Of a stretch of 64,000 nucleotides of DNA, positions 1-8,607 are shown in pieces. The notes beneath the pieces are model-generated. The model had not been told where the DNA came from. It did not search any database and saw only the letters and a list, made by a program, of their open reading frames with translations. This DNA comes from Borrelia parkeri (GTDB lineage Bacteria; Spirochaetota; Spirochaetia; Borreliales; Borreliaceae), in contig NZ_CP073164.1 in assembly GCF_023035815.1 (NCBI RefSeq), positions 62,001 to 126,000 of the forward strand, in the 5' to 3' direction. Made by a program: the position numbers and the translations under genes. Numbering within the stretch: the first letter of the stretch is position 1; every line of letters starts with the position of its first letter.

Positions 1-288
1 TTAACAATTAGATTAAAAAACAATAGTTAATTAAATTAAAGTTCATTACTTAAGGTTGAAAAATAAATTTTAAAAAATTCACTTAAAGACAACCTTAAGT
101 AATATATCTGTAATACCCCTGTAACAACTTTTAATAACCTTTAACTATTTTTAAATACCTTTTTGGAAGTTAATTTAATTAAAAAAAGTTAAATAAATTT
201 GTTTTATAAATCAAAATAATTTATTATATAAATCGATAAAATAAAAACATATTTAAAATATGTACTCTAAAAATAAAAGGGGGTAAAT
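1..288. other. AT-rich leader region upstream of first lipoprotein gene
   Basis: No credible gene is visible here. The stretch holds one long inverted repeat (45-103, listed separately) and short related runs of the type TAACCTTTAACT near 130-165. The ribosome binding site AAGGGGG for the first gene lies just before 289. The promoter is not clear because the whole stretch is A/T rich. Confidence 0.5.
45..103. repeat. 14-bp perfect inverted repeat
   Basis: The arms ATTACTTAAGGTTG (45-58) and CAACCTTAAGTAAT (90-103) are exact reverse complements separated by 31 bases. There is no T-run at the end, so this is not an obvious terminator. It could be a cruciform, a regulator site or a remnant of a plasmid junction. 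Confidence 0.6.
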
Positions 289-1092
289 ATGAAGAGAATA
301 ATTATTTTATTACCAATCTTCATAACATGTCATGTGTCGCAAGATCAATATGACAAACCAAATCTTAAATACGCCATTAAATCAGGCTCTACACGCTCTG
401 TTAAGACAAACACTGACACAGAAGACGAATATGACTACCAACCAGAACCACTGCAAATATCTGAGGGAACCTTAGATGTATGTCTCTCTGGTCACGCAAT
501 AACACCTAGTAATCACACCTGCCATCTCACTTGGATGAAAAGCAATGTACAAGATATAATTGGAGAAAACGGAAAACCATCATCAGTATTTCAAGGCAAA
601 TTTAAATACTCATATGCAGTAGCTCCTATTAAGAATAATGAAAACTACTCTAAGTATGTCATGCCTTTAATACTATTTGAAAGCTTAGTTGAGTATGTTA
701 AAATAGTGTCATTTAAACTCACAAACCACAAAAAACTAAATTTAGATTTTCGCAATGGAAACATGCAAGGAACAAGAGATAAAATAGCTAATCAGCTGGA
801 GATCTCAACTAGAAGATTAGGATATAAAAATATAAGTATTTATGGAGAACTATATGCATTCTTTCCAAATGGAGGAGATGGACTCATAACTGCTTTTTCA
901 CAGCATTACAAAAATGGTGATTGGTTCTTCATATCAGGCGAATTAACTATCGAAGACACATTAAGTAAAGAAACAACCACCCACACAATCTTGCTAGATG
1001 CTCAATTATTCAATGAATTCCTAAAAGAAGTTATAGCAAAGCATCCAAAAACTAAAACTGCAAATAGCAAATTTAGAGTACCCGTTAGTTAG
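289..1092 (+). CDS. S2/P23-like surface lipoprotein
   Basis: This is a predicted outer-membrane lipoprotein of 267 residues. The leader is short and hydrophobic and ends in a lipobox-like FITC with the acceptor cysteine at residue 14. The mature start is charged and probably disordered. The family signature KYSYAVAPIK lies near residue 105, followed by a hydrophobic strand (VMPLILFES), which I associate with the Borrelia S2/P23 family. The C-terminus has two strands followed by an amphipathic helix (FNEFLKEVI). A sibling follows directly (1357-2241) and a third copy sits at 33292-34107. The molecular function is unknown. The start is supported by AAGGGGG five bases upstream. Confidence 0.7.
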   Translation: MKRIIILLPIFITCHVSQDQYDKPNLKYAIKSGSTRSVKTNTDTEDEYDYQPEPLQISEGTLDVCLSGHAITPSNHTCHLTWMKSNVQDIIGENGKPSSVFQGKFKYSYAVAPIKNNENYSKYVMPLILFESLVEYVKIVSFKLTNHKKLNLDFRNGNMQGTRDKIANQLEISTRRLGYKNISIYGELYAFFPNGGDGLITAFSQHYKNGDWFFISGELTIEDTLSKETTTHTILLDAQLFNEFLKEVIAKHPKTKTANSKFRVPVS

Positions 1093-1356
1093 CGGTACTC
1101 ATTCACAATAATTAACCTTTAAGTCTAATTAATTTTTAGTAATCATGGTAATCAAAAAAATTAAAAATTACTTGCGTGAAGATTATTTAAATTATATTAT
1201 TTACATGTATTAATATGACTTAAATCACTATGTATTTACTAACATAGTAGCAAGCATTTAGATAAAATCTTAATGTAAAAATACTTAAAGATAATAATTA
1301 AGGAGAATAATAAAATACTAATAAGTGATAAAAATTTAATTTGAAAGGATGTATAA

Positions 1357-2241
1357 ATGAAAAAGATAATTATTTTATTAACCCTACTACTTATAACCTG
1401 TAAAATATCCCAACCTAATAAACCATCCATGGCAGAAGAAGACGAAACGGATGAGAATGAGACCAGTTTAGAAAACGATTACAAAGAATCTATTCCTCCC
1501 AAAAGAGAGCGTATCCACAGCATACACCGAGCATTTGAACTATTTGAAGACTACTTAACTAATATTTGTCTCCAACCACCTCACATGCCATTAAAATGTA
1601 GAGTACAAGTCTGCGGTTTTAGTTGGATAAAAATTAAAAGCAAACATATCGTAGGAACAGATAAAAACATAATACCAGAATTAAAGAATAAAATTAAATA
1701 CTCATATGCAGTAGCACCGATTAAGTATAATGATGGATACAATTCAAACATTACACCTCTCATATTACTTGAAATTTTTGATACAAACATTAAAATTATA
1801 TCATTTAAACTTACAAATCATCCCAACCTAGAATTAGATCTTGGCAAAAAAACACATGATGCTAATGTTATTGGCATAATTCAAAGTTATTATAATGAGA
1901 CTCGAAATTCAATTTTAAGAGAGGCAAAAAACAAAATTAAATCTTACGGAGGTAAAGATGTATACCTTTATGGCATAATGAACATGCCTACATTTAAGGA
2001 ACCTCAAGTCATTGGCAGCGATAAATTAATATCCATTTTTGGCAATCTTTTTAAAAATCAACAAGGAGAAAGCTTGCAAGCAGAAATCACTATTAAAGAC
2101 AAAACAAATAATCAAGAGCAAACCTACCAAATACTTTTAAGTAGTAAAATATTTAATGAATTTATAAAAACAATTCTATCAAGACACAAAGGGATAACCA
2201 ATGTTAATCCCAAATTCAAAGTTCCTGGAGAGGATAAATAA
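1357..2241 (+). CDS. S2/P23-like surface lipoprotein
   Basis: This 294-residue paralogue of the preceding gene shares the short leader (LLLITC, cysteine at residue 15), an acidic low-complexity stretch after the cysteine, the IKYSYAVAPIK signature and the C-terminal strand-strand-helix ending in FKVPGEDK. It is separated from its sibling by about 260 AT-rich bases with its own ribosome binding site (AAAGGAT), so it is probably transcribed separately. Two overlapping hairpins follow the stop codon. The likely location is the cell surface; no enzymatic motif is visible. Confidence 0.7.
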   Translation: MKKIIILLTLLLITCKISQPNKPSMAEEDETDENETSLENDYKESIPPKRERIHSIHRAFELFEDYLTNICLQPPHMPLKCRVQVCGFSWIKIKSKHIVGTDKNIIPELKNKIKYSYAVAPIKYNDGYNSNITPLILLEIFDTNIKIISFKLTNHPNLELDLGKKTHDANVIGIIQSYYNETRNSILREAKNKIKSYGGKDVYLYGIMNMPTFKEPQVIGSDKLISIFGNLFKNQQGESLQAEITIKDKTNNQEQTYQILLSSKIFNEFIKTILSRHKGITNVNPKFKVPGEDK

Positions 2242-2260
2242 TAAAACTTTAAGTAGCACT

Positions 2261-2313
2261 CAGTAATACTACTTAAGAAATATTACTGAGGATAAATTTT
2301 TATCTTCAGTAAT
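2261..2313. terminator. Two mutually exclusive hairpins between convergent genes
   Basis: CAGTAATA (2261-2268) can pair with TATTACTG (2281-2288). ATTACTGAGGATAAA (2282-2296) can instead pair with TTTATCTTCAGTAAT (2299-2313), a 15-bp stem with one wobble pair. The stems share the ATTACTG segment, so only one can form at a time. The site lies between a + strand gene and a - strand gene and may end transcription from either side. Confidence 0.5.
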
Positions 2314-2422
2314 GAGATTTATAGATTTCAAGATTTATTTTAAACAGAAACGGTAAATATAAAATAAAACTCAAGTTACAATGCAACAATTTAATTAAAC
2401 AAATCTAATTAATTAAATAAAT

Positions 2423-3013
2423 CTAATACTCATGCAAAACATCATATATTTCTCTTTTTAAGGATGTAAATATGTTTGAACAATTAGCCATTTTAAGTGA
2501 CAGATATGCACCCCTGTAACCATTATCACCACCACAAGATATTTTCAAAAATTTTAAATATTCTCTCTGCTTAGTAGCAAGTTGGACTTCAAAACCATCC
2601 CTTTTAGGATGTCCACCTGCAAGCTCATATATAGCATCCAGTATGTCATCTCGTACTCTTAATGTCACAACTATATCAGCAACTGCCTCTTTAATCTTAG
2701 AAGAACTAAGAACAACTAAAAACTCATAAAATTCATCATCACTGTAAGTACGTACATTTGGAATACCTTCTGCAATTGTAGGATCTGTTAATGCACTTCT
2801 TAAAAATCTAACTGCTATTTTTTCTTCTCCTGAAAGATTAAAATCTGTCATTAAATTTTCTAATGAAGGATGGTCAAAGGCAAGACCAATGTCAAGATCA
2901 CTGCTGGCAATATCATCAAAATTATAACCTATCCCCAAATTATTGACATATTCTTCATCCTCGCAACAACAAAATAGAACCATCAATAAAATCAAAATGT
3001 TGAATGCTTTCAT
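2423..3013 (-). CDS. Single-domain BTA121-like lipoprotein
   Basis: This 196-residue predicted lipoprotein has a leader ending in three cysteines (residues 15-17). From about residue 50 it carries one copy of the helical repeat domain found in the large array at 50-64 kb. The order of motifs is the same: L(x)nLm(x)dFnLSGEEK, an (A)LTDPTI block, the tyrosine-rich YSDDEFYEFL, then KIKEAV and a C-terminal YLKFLK/YRGAYLSLK pair in place of the usual YPLHLK/vY. The array proteins have two to four such domains; this one has one. It sits just downstream of the tail operon on the same strand. The function is unknown; surface exposure is inferred from family. Confidence 0.6.
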   Translation of the reverse strand: MKAFNILILLMVLFCCCEDEEYVNNLGIGYNFDDIASSDLDIGLAFDHPSLENLMTDFNLSGEEKIAVRFLRSALTDPTIAEGIPNVRTYSDDEFYEFLVVLSSSKIKEAVADIVVTLRVRDDILDAIYELAGGHPKRDGFEVQLATKQREYLKFLKISCGGDNGYRGAYLSLKMANCSNIFTSLKREIYDVLHEY

Positions 3014-3217
3014 ATTTCAATATCTCCCTTATATATGAAAAACATATCTCATTAATAATTTATTAAAAATAAAAATAATGTTTTATTTTTTAAACCAAAT
3101 AAAATAATTGTCAAATTTATAAAATAGAGAAACAACCTACATGATACTAAAAATCCAAATGAAACTTGGAATAAAGATCGAAACAAAGATTTAAATCAAA
3201 TTTTAAACTTTTTAAAT

Positions 3218-3835
3218 TTACACAACACCCGAGGTATTACCCGTTGCAAGAGTGGGAGCTCCACTGGCATTAACATAAGTTATGCTACCAACCCCATGTG
3301 TATGACTTTCAAATAATTTACCATTAATATATACATTGCCTTTAAACTCAATACTATTAGCCTCAATAACTAGAGATTTAAAAGAGATCCTGGTATGATC
3401 ACCATCACATATCACATTTTTAGAATTAAACGAAGCATCCTCACATACCACATCCAATTCTTTTGCACTGATGCTCAATTTCTGTACATCAATACCTGCA
3501 TACTCAAGACTTACTGCATTTAAGATATAAAAATAATGTTTATCGAAATAATTATTATCTTTCTCATTAAAGATATTTATGCCACTTTGAAGCAAGATTA
3601 CCCTATCATCTTCCTTAAGTTCAAGTTTTAAATTTGAGATATTGCGACTCTTAATCCTTAAGTCCTCATATTCTTCAATTACAACAATTCCTTCTTGGGA
3701 ATTAAAATCAAATTCCTTAATAATTCCAATTCGACAAATAAATACATTATCACGTAAATATTTCTTAGCAGCCTCAAGTGCCAAATCATTACTTAAACTT
3801 CCTATCCTTCTAGAAATTTCATAAGTTTTGCTCAT
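3218..3835 (-). CDS. Baseplate spike-like protein (DUF777 family)
   Basis: This 205-residue protein is the last gene of the left phage block. An N-terminal beta-rich segment (FICRIGIIKEFD, VVIEEYEDLRI) looks like the OB-fold of gpV-type spikes. It is followed by a run of strand repeats (SFNSKNVICDGDHTRIS, VIEANSIEFKGNVYINGK) and a HTHG motif close to the C-terminus, typical of phage spike tips. From memory cp32 has DUF777 just after DUF693, as here. In cp32 the next genes would be the wedge and baseplate J proteins; here these are 43 kb away at 46.3-47.5 kb. Confidence 0.7.
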   Translation of the reverse strand: MSKTYEISRRIGSLSNDLALEAAKKYLRDNVFICRIGIIKEFDFNSQEGIVVIEEYEDLRIKSRNISNLKLELKEDDRVILLQSGINIFNEKDNNYFDKHYFYILNAVSLEYAGIDVQKLSISAKELDVVCEDASFNSKNVICDGDHTRISFKSLVIEANSIEFKGNVYINGKLFESHTHGVGSITYVNASGAPTLATGNTSGVV

Positions 3836-3848
3836 AAATTTATCCTAC

Positions 3849-4760
3849 CTATAAAATATTAGATTCATCATAAAGCTTCAATTTTAATGTGCAATCACCC
3901 ACATTGCTTAAATTAGCACTAGTCTCTTGCACAAAAGCCCTAACAACTTTCCCATACCTATCTATAAATTCAACCCCATCTCCAACCTTAATCTTATCTG
4001 TAAAGAGCAGTGTAGTATTCCAAAAATTAATGGCAGATTGGCCCACAAATTTCACTTCTCTTTGAGGAATAAATACAAGTGCATAATCTTCAAGCTTCTT
4101 ATAAACTCTTTGGTCACATAGTTTATCAAAATTAATAAAAACAAATTTAGTATCAACCTTAAAGTCTAACTCCCCAACATCAACAAAAATCAAATGCACA
4201 TAGTTTTCAATAAGTTTTTCTATAAATTCCTTCAAAGTAGGAGCATAAAAACTCTCACCTATTATACGATTGCGAGCATGAGGGCCTATGTTAATAATGG
4301 CTTGACCTGGAAATGCCAAATTTATTGCCTCTTCTAAAGATTTGCCTATGTAATTTTTAGTATCAAGTTTTTTATTTAAAAACGTATCTTGGGACAGAAG
4401 ATAAACTTCATACTGACAAATAAAATCACCATTGTCAAAATCAAAATCAATAGGCGCACCCAGATATCCAGCCATAACAAATCTATAATCCAAATCATCC
4501 TCATGCGCAAATTTTTTATAGTATATTTTAACAATATCTCCATGCCTTAAAGACTTATTAAAATTTAAAGGCATATTAAACAATTGCAATCGTGCCTTTT
4601 TACATTGCAGAGCACTCACAAGGAAATATTCATTACTAATTACAATATTAATAATAGGGGCCCCATGTTTTGTTTCTATAACAAACTTTGGTTTCCGATT
4701 TTTAATCTCACCCCCAGCACTATAAAATTCTAGTTTAAAATCATATTGAAATAATAACAT
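3849..4760 (-). CDS. Tail hub-like protein (DUF693 family)
   Basis: This protein of about 303 residues matches the Borrelia cp32 DUF693 family in size, composition and place between the tape-measure region and DUF777. By analogy with contractile phages of P2/Mu type it should be the gpD/gp27-like hub that carries the spike. An in-frame TTG lies 15 bases further upstream (4775). I chose the ATG at 4760 because the family usually begins near the conserved FQYDFKLEFYS. Both starts have a GGAG-type site, so the choice is not certain. Little space separates it from the next gene (13 bases), as expected in a late operon. Confidence 0.65.
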   Translation of the reverse strand: MLLFQYDFKLEFYSAGGEIKNRKPKFVIETKHGAPIINIVISNEYFLVSALQCKKARLQLFNMPLNFNKSLRHGDIVKIYYKKFAHEDDLDYRFVMAGYLGAPIDFDFDNGDFICQYEVYLLSQDTFLNKKLDTKNYIGKSLEEAINLAFPGQAIINIGPHARNRIIGESFYAPTLKEFIEKLIENYVHLIFVDVGELDFKVDTKFVFINFDKLCDQRVYKKLEDYALVFIPQREVKFVGQSAINFWNTTLLFTDKIKVGDGVEFIDRYGKVVRAFVQETSANLSNVGDCTLKLKLYDESNIL

Positions 4761-4841
4761 AACTCCCTTGATCAACTCCTAAAGGTTAATATTAGTAAAC
4801 CTAACTACTAACCTCAAGCATAAATAGAATACATAGTAATA

Positions 4842-5951
4842 TTAATTCTCATCTTCCATGTACTCAGATCTAAAACTAACTGGCTTCTCACCAAGTGGCC
4901 TAACAATAGGTCTTACAAAATTTTGCCTTATATCACTCCCCGGTCTCTTAAGGCTTGGTCTTGTACTACTTGGTCTAATATTACTTTTCTTAACACCACT
5001 TGGTCTTACATTTTTTGCTCTCTGGCTGTCTGGTCTTGAACCTGTCTGTCTTGAACTTGGCTGTCTTGAACTTGGCTGTCTTTGACCCGCCTGTCTTTGA
5101 CCCGCCTGTCTTGAACTTGGCTGTCTTTGACCCGCCTGTCTTTGACGTCCTAAACTCTCATCATTACTCCTAGGAATAGGTCTTCTCTCTGAACTCTCAC
5201 CACTCTCTTTAATTACTGGTTCCTCATCATCATAAGACTCTTTAACCATATCACTTGGTCTTGTTTGTCTTAAACCTACTTGTCTCTCATACTCATTCCT
5301 GGTAATGGGCCTTTGAGAACCATATCTTTGACCTGCTTGTCTTGAACTTGGCTGTCTTTGACCCGCATGTCTTTGACTTGCTTGTTTTTGACCATTCAAA
5401 CTACCATTTGAAACACCTAATTTTACACCAAGCTTTTGTGTAATATAATTTTCCACAAACTCAATCTCTCTAAGCTGCAGTTTAATGAATAACTTGGTAT
5501 AATCTGGATTTTTAATCCAAGTCTTATTACTAAAACTCAAAACTCTATGCCTATATTTATCAAACGCATTTTCCATAGGGATTTCTATTGCCTGTTTAAA
5601 CCTATTATCAGTCTCAGTAAAAACATCATCATCAAAATACTGTCCATACTCTCTTAAAAATTCATCTTCTACCTGTAAAAAAATATCATCCCTTATCATA
5701 TTTACAAGACATCTGTAATATCCCTCAAGCTCTGATATTCTTTGTAAAATTTTTTTAGATTTCACATTTTTATTAACGTCATCAACATTAACTAAAACAC
5801 CATCTAAAACCTCATAACTTGCCTCATAAGCTTCCTCAATTTCCCTATCAAAATTCCAATTGACAAAATCAAAAGGCCTTAAAGGTGCCGCATGAAGATT
5901 TAAAAATAAAAATAATGAAAATAATAATACAATATACCTAAATTTAACCAT
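4842..5951 (-). CDS. Secreted Arg/Gln pentapeptide-repeat protein inside the tail operon
   Basis: I do not recognise this as a standard cp32 gene. It encodes about 369 residues. A cleavable signal peptide ends LNLHA/APLRP and has no lipobox. A helical region of about 170 residues follows, with two WxxxD/Y segments. Then comes a strongly basic, low-complexity half built on five-residue units of the type RQxGQ, RQPSS and RQTGS, changing to RPSxxR(P) units and ending in an acidic tail EYMEDEN. The start is the second of two close ATGs: AGGAGA sits directly against the first (5957) but six bases before the one at 5951. It lies between DUF792 and DUF693 and is co-oriented, so it may be expressed with the virion genes. 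Confidence 0.7.
   Translation of the reverse strand: MVKFRYIVLLFSLFLFLNLHAAPLRPFDFVNWNFDREIEEAYEASYEVLDGVLVNVDDVNKNVKSKKILQRISELEGYYRCLVNMIRDDIFLQVEDEFLREYGQYFDDDVFTETDNRFKQAIEIPMENAFDKYRHRVLSFSNKTWIKNPDYTKLFIKLQLREIEFVENYITQKLGVKLGVSNGSLNGQKQASQRHAGQRQPSSRQAGQRYGSQRPITRNEYERQVGLRQTRPSDMVKESYDDEEPVIKESGESSERRPIPRSNDESLGRQRQAGQRQPSSRQAGQRQAGQRQPSSRQPSSRQTGSRPDSQRAKNVRPSGVKKSNIRPSSTRPSLKRPGSDIRQNFVRPIVRPLGEKPVSFRSEYMEDEN
5037..5142 (-). repeat. 15-bp tandem units coding for RQxGQ/RQPSS
   Basis: Imperfect 15-base units such as CTTGGCTGTCTTGAA and CCGCCTGTCTTTGAC (+ strand text) follow each other in this part of the secreted repeat protein. A shorter second block lies at about 5330-5390. Unit order varies, as expected from slippage or unequal exchange. 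Confidence 0.6.
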
Positions 5952-5990
5952 AAACATTCTCCTAAATATAAATTATTATATAATAATATT

Positions 5991-6551
5991 CTAACCTTTA
6001 TATGTTAAAAAATTAAAAGTTTTCACTATTTTAATTTGTAAACTAACATTAAGCTCATCTACAAATGCAGTACCTTTAATGCTTAAAGAATTAATAATAG
6101 CAGTTTCATGAAATCCTATTGATGCACCATAAATGCTATAAAAAATACCTGCTTTAAATCTTTCCCTAAACTGCATCTTTATAAAATTAGAATCAAATTC
6201 TAAAGCACTATTTGCAAAAGGCGTTCTCTTGAGACTATCAACTAAAACTTTATCATAAACAGCAGACAAAATCGCATTGGAAATAGTAATTATCTCCGGG
6301 TTTGCCGTAACATTATAACTTACAAATTCACTACGCCTGGTATTCAGATTAATAATGGGGCACTGGCTACTAACACTACTTAAATTTTCCTCAATAGCTC
6401 CTGATTTTGGAAATATAAAAAATAATTGCGGAACATATACAAGACCCTTAAAATCAGGTCGAGGAAAGAGTACTATAAAATTAGATGAACTTGCACGACT
6501 TAAAATATGATTTACAACTTCCCAAATAAGTAATTTTACATCCTTTACCAT
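5991..6551 (-). CDS. Phage tail protein (DUF792 family)
   Basis: This 186-residue protein occupies the cp32 position of DUF792, just after the tape-measure protein. It is mixed alpha/beta with no signal peptide. Its role is likely in tail assembly or as a tape-measure-associated cap or hub component, inferred from position only. The start ATG is preceded by AGGGGA. It is separated from DUF693 by the inserted secreted repeat protein, which is unusual. Confidence 0.6.
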   Translation of the reverse strand: MVKDVKLLIWEVVNHILSRASSSNFIVLFPRPDFKGLVYVPQLFFIFPKSGAIEENLSSVSSQCPIINLNTRRSEFVSYNVTANPEIITISNAILSAVYDKVLVDSLKRTPFANSALEFDSNFIKMQFRERFKAGIFYSIYGASIGFHETAIINSLSIKGTAFVDELNVSLQIKIVKTFNFLTYKG

Positions 6552-6583
6552 ATTAAATATCCCCTAAATATCTTTAAAATCCT

Positions 6584-7909
6584 TTAAGGCATTCGTGAAA
6601 TTTCACTGCCCATCTTATAGTCCTGCATATTATCTTGCAAAGAAACACCTTGCATGTTAAACATTATAGCGTCTCTTAAACCATTAATGGCCCTCTCCAT
6701 ATTAGTAAAATACATACCCAAAGGCTCTATAATACTCCTCTCTAAATCTATGCCACAAGCCCAACTTAAAAATTCCCTTACCTCTTCTACAAGCATATGC
6801 ATATCATCACCACGCACATCATTAATTAGTCCGAAACTGTCTGGTCTTAAATCACCTGTAACTCGCCTTTGAGCATCAATTAAGTTTGAATCTATATCTA
6901 CATTCATACCTGAACTTATACCTGAACTTATACTTGCATTTACGCTCGAATCTAAATTTAAGCATGCATCACAAAGACGCTGTTTTACTCGCTCATCCAA
7001 ACTCATTCCCGTACCCAAAAACTCAGAAAAATTCTCTCTTCCCCCTACATCATTCTTAAGGGAAGATAAACCATCTCTCAAACCATCTCTCTTAAATAAA
7101 TCATAAACAACAGATACAGCTTCCGAATTAGCATCAAATTGCCTATTAGTTCCCTTTAGAGAACTTGCAAGTTTAACTGTATCAAAAAGAGCATCAGGTG
7201 TACTCTCAACCTTAGATAATAACGATTTAAAACTACAAGTCTTACGAATAAAATCATTCATGTCCACTTGATTATCAAACTTACCCGTGCTTGCAAGCAT
7301 GTCCTCAATCCTCTTCCTCTCAAAATCACTATAAGTTACATCATTAATTGTGCCCTTGCTTGCAACACTATTCTCTTTTAACTTAAAATTATTAGAAAAA
7401 TTATTAGAAACTACCATAGAATCTTCATCAAAATCGCTTAAAGATTTAAAAATTTTTAAGTCTAGCATATTTCTATCTAAATTCAAAAGTGAACCTGCAC
7501 CTGCACCTGCACCACCAAAGTAAGGCAAACTTAACTCATCCTCAGGCTTAAGCTTAGACGGCAACTTTAAATCTGAAAACATAACCCCAATTGAATTATT
7601 GTCTCTCTCTACACTTTTTACATCTCCTTTAAAATCTGAAACTTGACTTAAAGCTTTACGTGTCTTAAGTTCTTGCAAACCAATATCAATTCTTGGTAAC
7701 TCAACTAATAACTCACTCATAAACCTATCATTTAAAATATCTTCAGATTTAAAACCACTAACTATCCCAGGCTCATTTAATACAGAGGTCATCTGTTCCT
7801 CTAAAAACTTATTACTTCCTGCAAATTTTAAATGTTCTTCTAAATCACTACTTAAATCGAAATCATAAAATAAATCCTGCATCACATTAGCAAGTTTATC
7901 TAAACTCAT
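6584..7909 (-). CDS. Tape measure-like protein (DUF759 family)
   Basis: This protein of 441 residues is largely helical and polar, with a short glycine/alanine break (AGAGAG) near residue 140. It fits the cp32 DUF759 family in size and order. In contractile phages the gene after the tail-tube chaperones is the tape measure, so I infer that role; 441 residues would be a short ruler. The ATG at 7909 is preferred to a TTG six bases upstream because AGGAGA lies eight bases from the ATG. The C-terminus ends in MGSEISRMP. Confidence 0.6.
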   Translation of the reverse strand: MSLDKLANVMQDLFYDFDLSSDLEEHLKFAGSNKFLEEQMTSVLNEPGIVSGFKSEDILNDRFMSELLVELPRIDIGLQELKTRKALSQVSDFKGDVKSVERDNNSIGVMFSDLKLPSKLKPEDELSLPYFGGAGAGAGSLLNLDRNMLDLKIFKSLSDFDEDSMVVSNNFSNNFKLKENSVASKGTINDVTYSDFERKRIEDMLASTGKFDNQVDMNDFIRKTCSFKSLLSKVESTPDALFDTVKLASSLKGTNRQFDANSEAVSVVYDLFKRDGLRDGLSSLKNDVGGRENFSEFLGTGMSLDERVKQRLCDACLNLDSSVNASISSGISSGMNVDIDSNLIDAQRRVTGDLRPDSFGLINDVRGDDMHMLVEEVREFLSWACGIDLERSIIEPLGMYFTNMERAINGLRDAIMFNMQGVSLQDNMQDYKMGSEISRMP

Positions 7910-7921
7910 ACACAAAATCTC

Positions 7922-8134
7922 CTATAAATTTGCAATTAAAAAGTTTTCATACATTTCCTTCTTAAGCTTAAAATTAGCAATCTTATTAATTTCTAAAAGT
8001 TCAGCATATTTAAATCGCTTAACCTCAGCAAAAGTGCAAACTCCCATTAAAACGGGAAAATAATATTTGCAATCCTCACTCCTTAAATACCTTAAATAAC
8101 TAAAATACTCACTTAAAATTGCACTACGATTCAT
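7922..8134 (-). CDS. Small tail-assembly protein (DUF1322-like)
   Basis: This 70-residue, helix-rich, Lys/Tyr-rich protein lies directly between DUF1473 and the tape measure, the place of DUF1322 in cp32 (remembered synteny). Two small genes before a tape measure often encode assembly chaperones, sometimes joined by frameshift. Here the two reading frames are 50 bases apart, so a simple frameshift fusion is unlikely. It keeps FxYLRYLRSEDCKYYFP near the N-terminus. Confidence 0.55.
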   Translation of the reverse strand: MNRSAILSEYFSYLRYLRSEDCKYYFPVLMGVCTFAEVKRFKYAELLEINKIANFKLKKEMYENFLIANL

Positions 8135-8184
8135 AAACCGTCCTTCAAATTTAATGTCCTTAATTCAAAATAATCCTTAAAATG

Positions 8185-8604
8185 CTACTTACCACCAGAC
8201 ACCAAATCATTATAATTCCACCTATCATCAATATGTGGATACTTAACAAAAGTTCCACCAGGATCCTGAAAACTCTCAACATACACTAAACTGGGTTCTT
8301 TAAATCCTTCTATCTTTTCTACCAAAGCATACTGAACAGCAAAAAAAATGGTGGGAAGCTGATATTTATATAAAAATGAATGCTCCCTATTAGTACTAAT
8401 AATTTCGTAAAATTCATCAAAAAAAGATTGTGATATCATTAATGTGCTTATTCGCTTAAGAATAGGCAAACTATTAAGTTCTCGTCTTAAAGTCTCTTGA
8501 CTTGCATCAAATCCTAAAATAGAATCCCAATCATACATAGGAATATCCCTTAAAACATATTCATAAGTCTTATGATTAGTCAAAATCTTTAATTTATATC
8601 TCAC
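8185..8604 (-). CDS. Tail assembly chaperone-like protein (DUF1473-like)
   Basis: This 139-residue soluble protein lies between the tube-like gene and DUF1322. Its place corresponds to cp32 DUF1473. The N-terminus (MRYKLKILTNHKTYEYVL) forms two strands; the middle is helical with aromatic residues. The probable role is tail-tube or tape-measure chaperoning by position. It starts three bases after the stop of the previous gene, consistent with one late transcript. Confidence 0.55.
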   Translation of the reverse strand: MRYKLKILTNHKTYEYVLRDIPMYDWDSILGFDASQETLRRELNSLPILKRISTLMISQSFFDEFYEIISTNREHSFLYKYQLPTIFFAVQYALVEKIEGFKEPSLVYVESFQDPGGTFVKYPHIDDRWNYNDLVSGGK

Positions 8605-8607
8605 AAA

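Noticed and set aside
1..288. Possible plasmid telomere
   Set aside because: The inverted repeat is internal and I do not see the conserved Borrelia telomere boxes; the window edge looks like an arbitrary cut.
4858..5085. 75-codon + strand frame opposite the RQ-repeat gene
   Set aside because: It is an antisense shadow of the 15-bp repeats, giving a Leu/Gly/Ser repeat with no start site.
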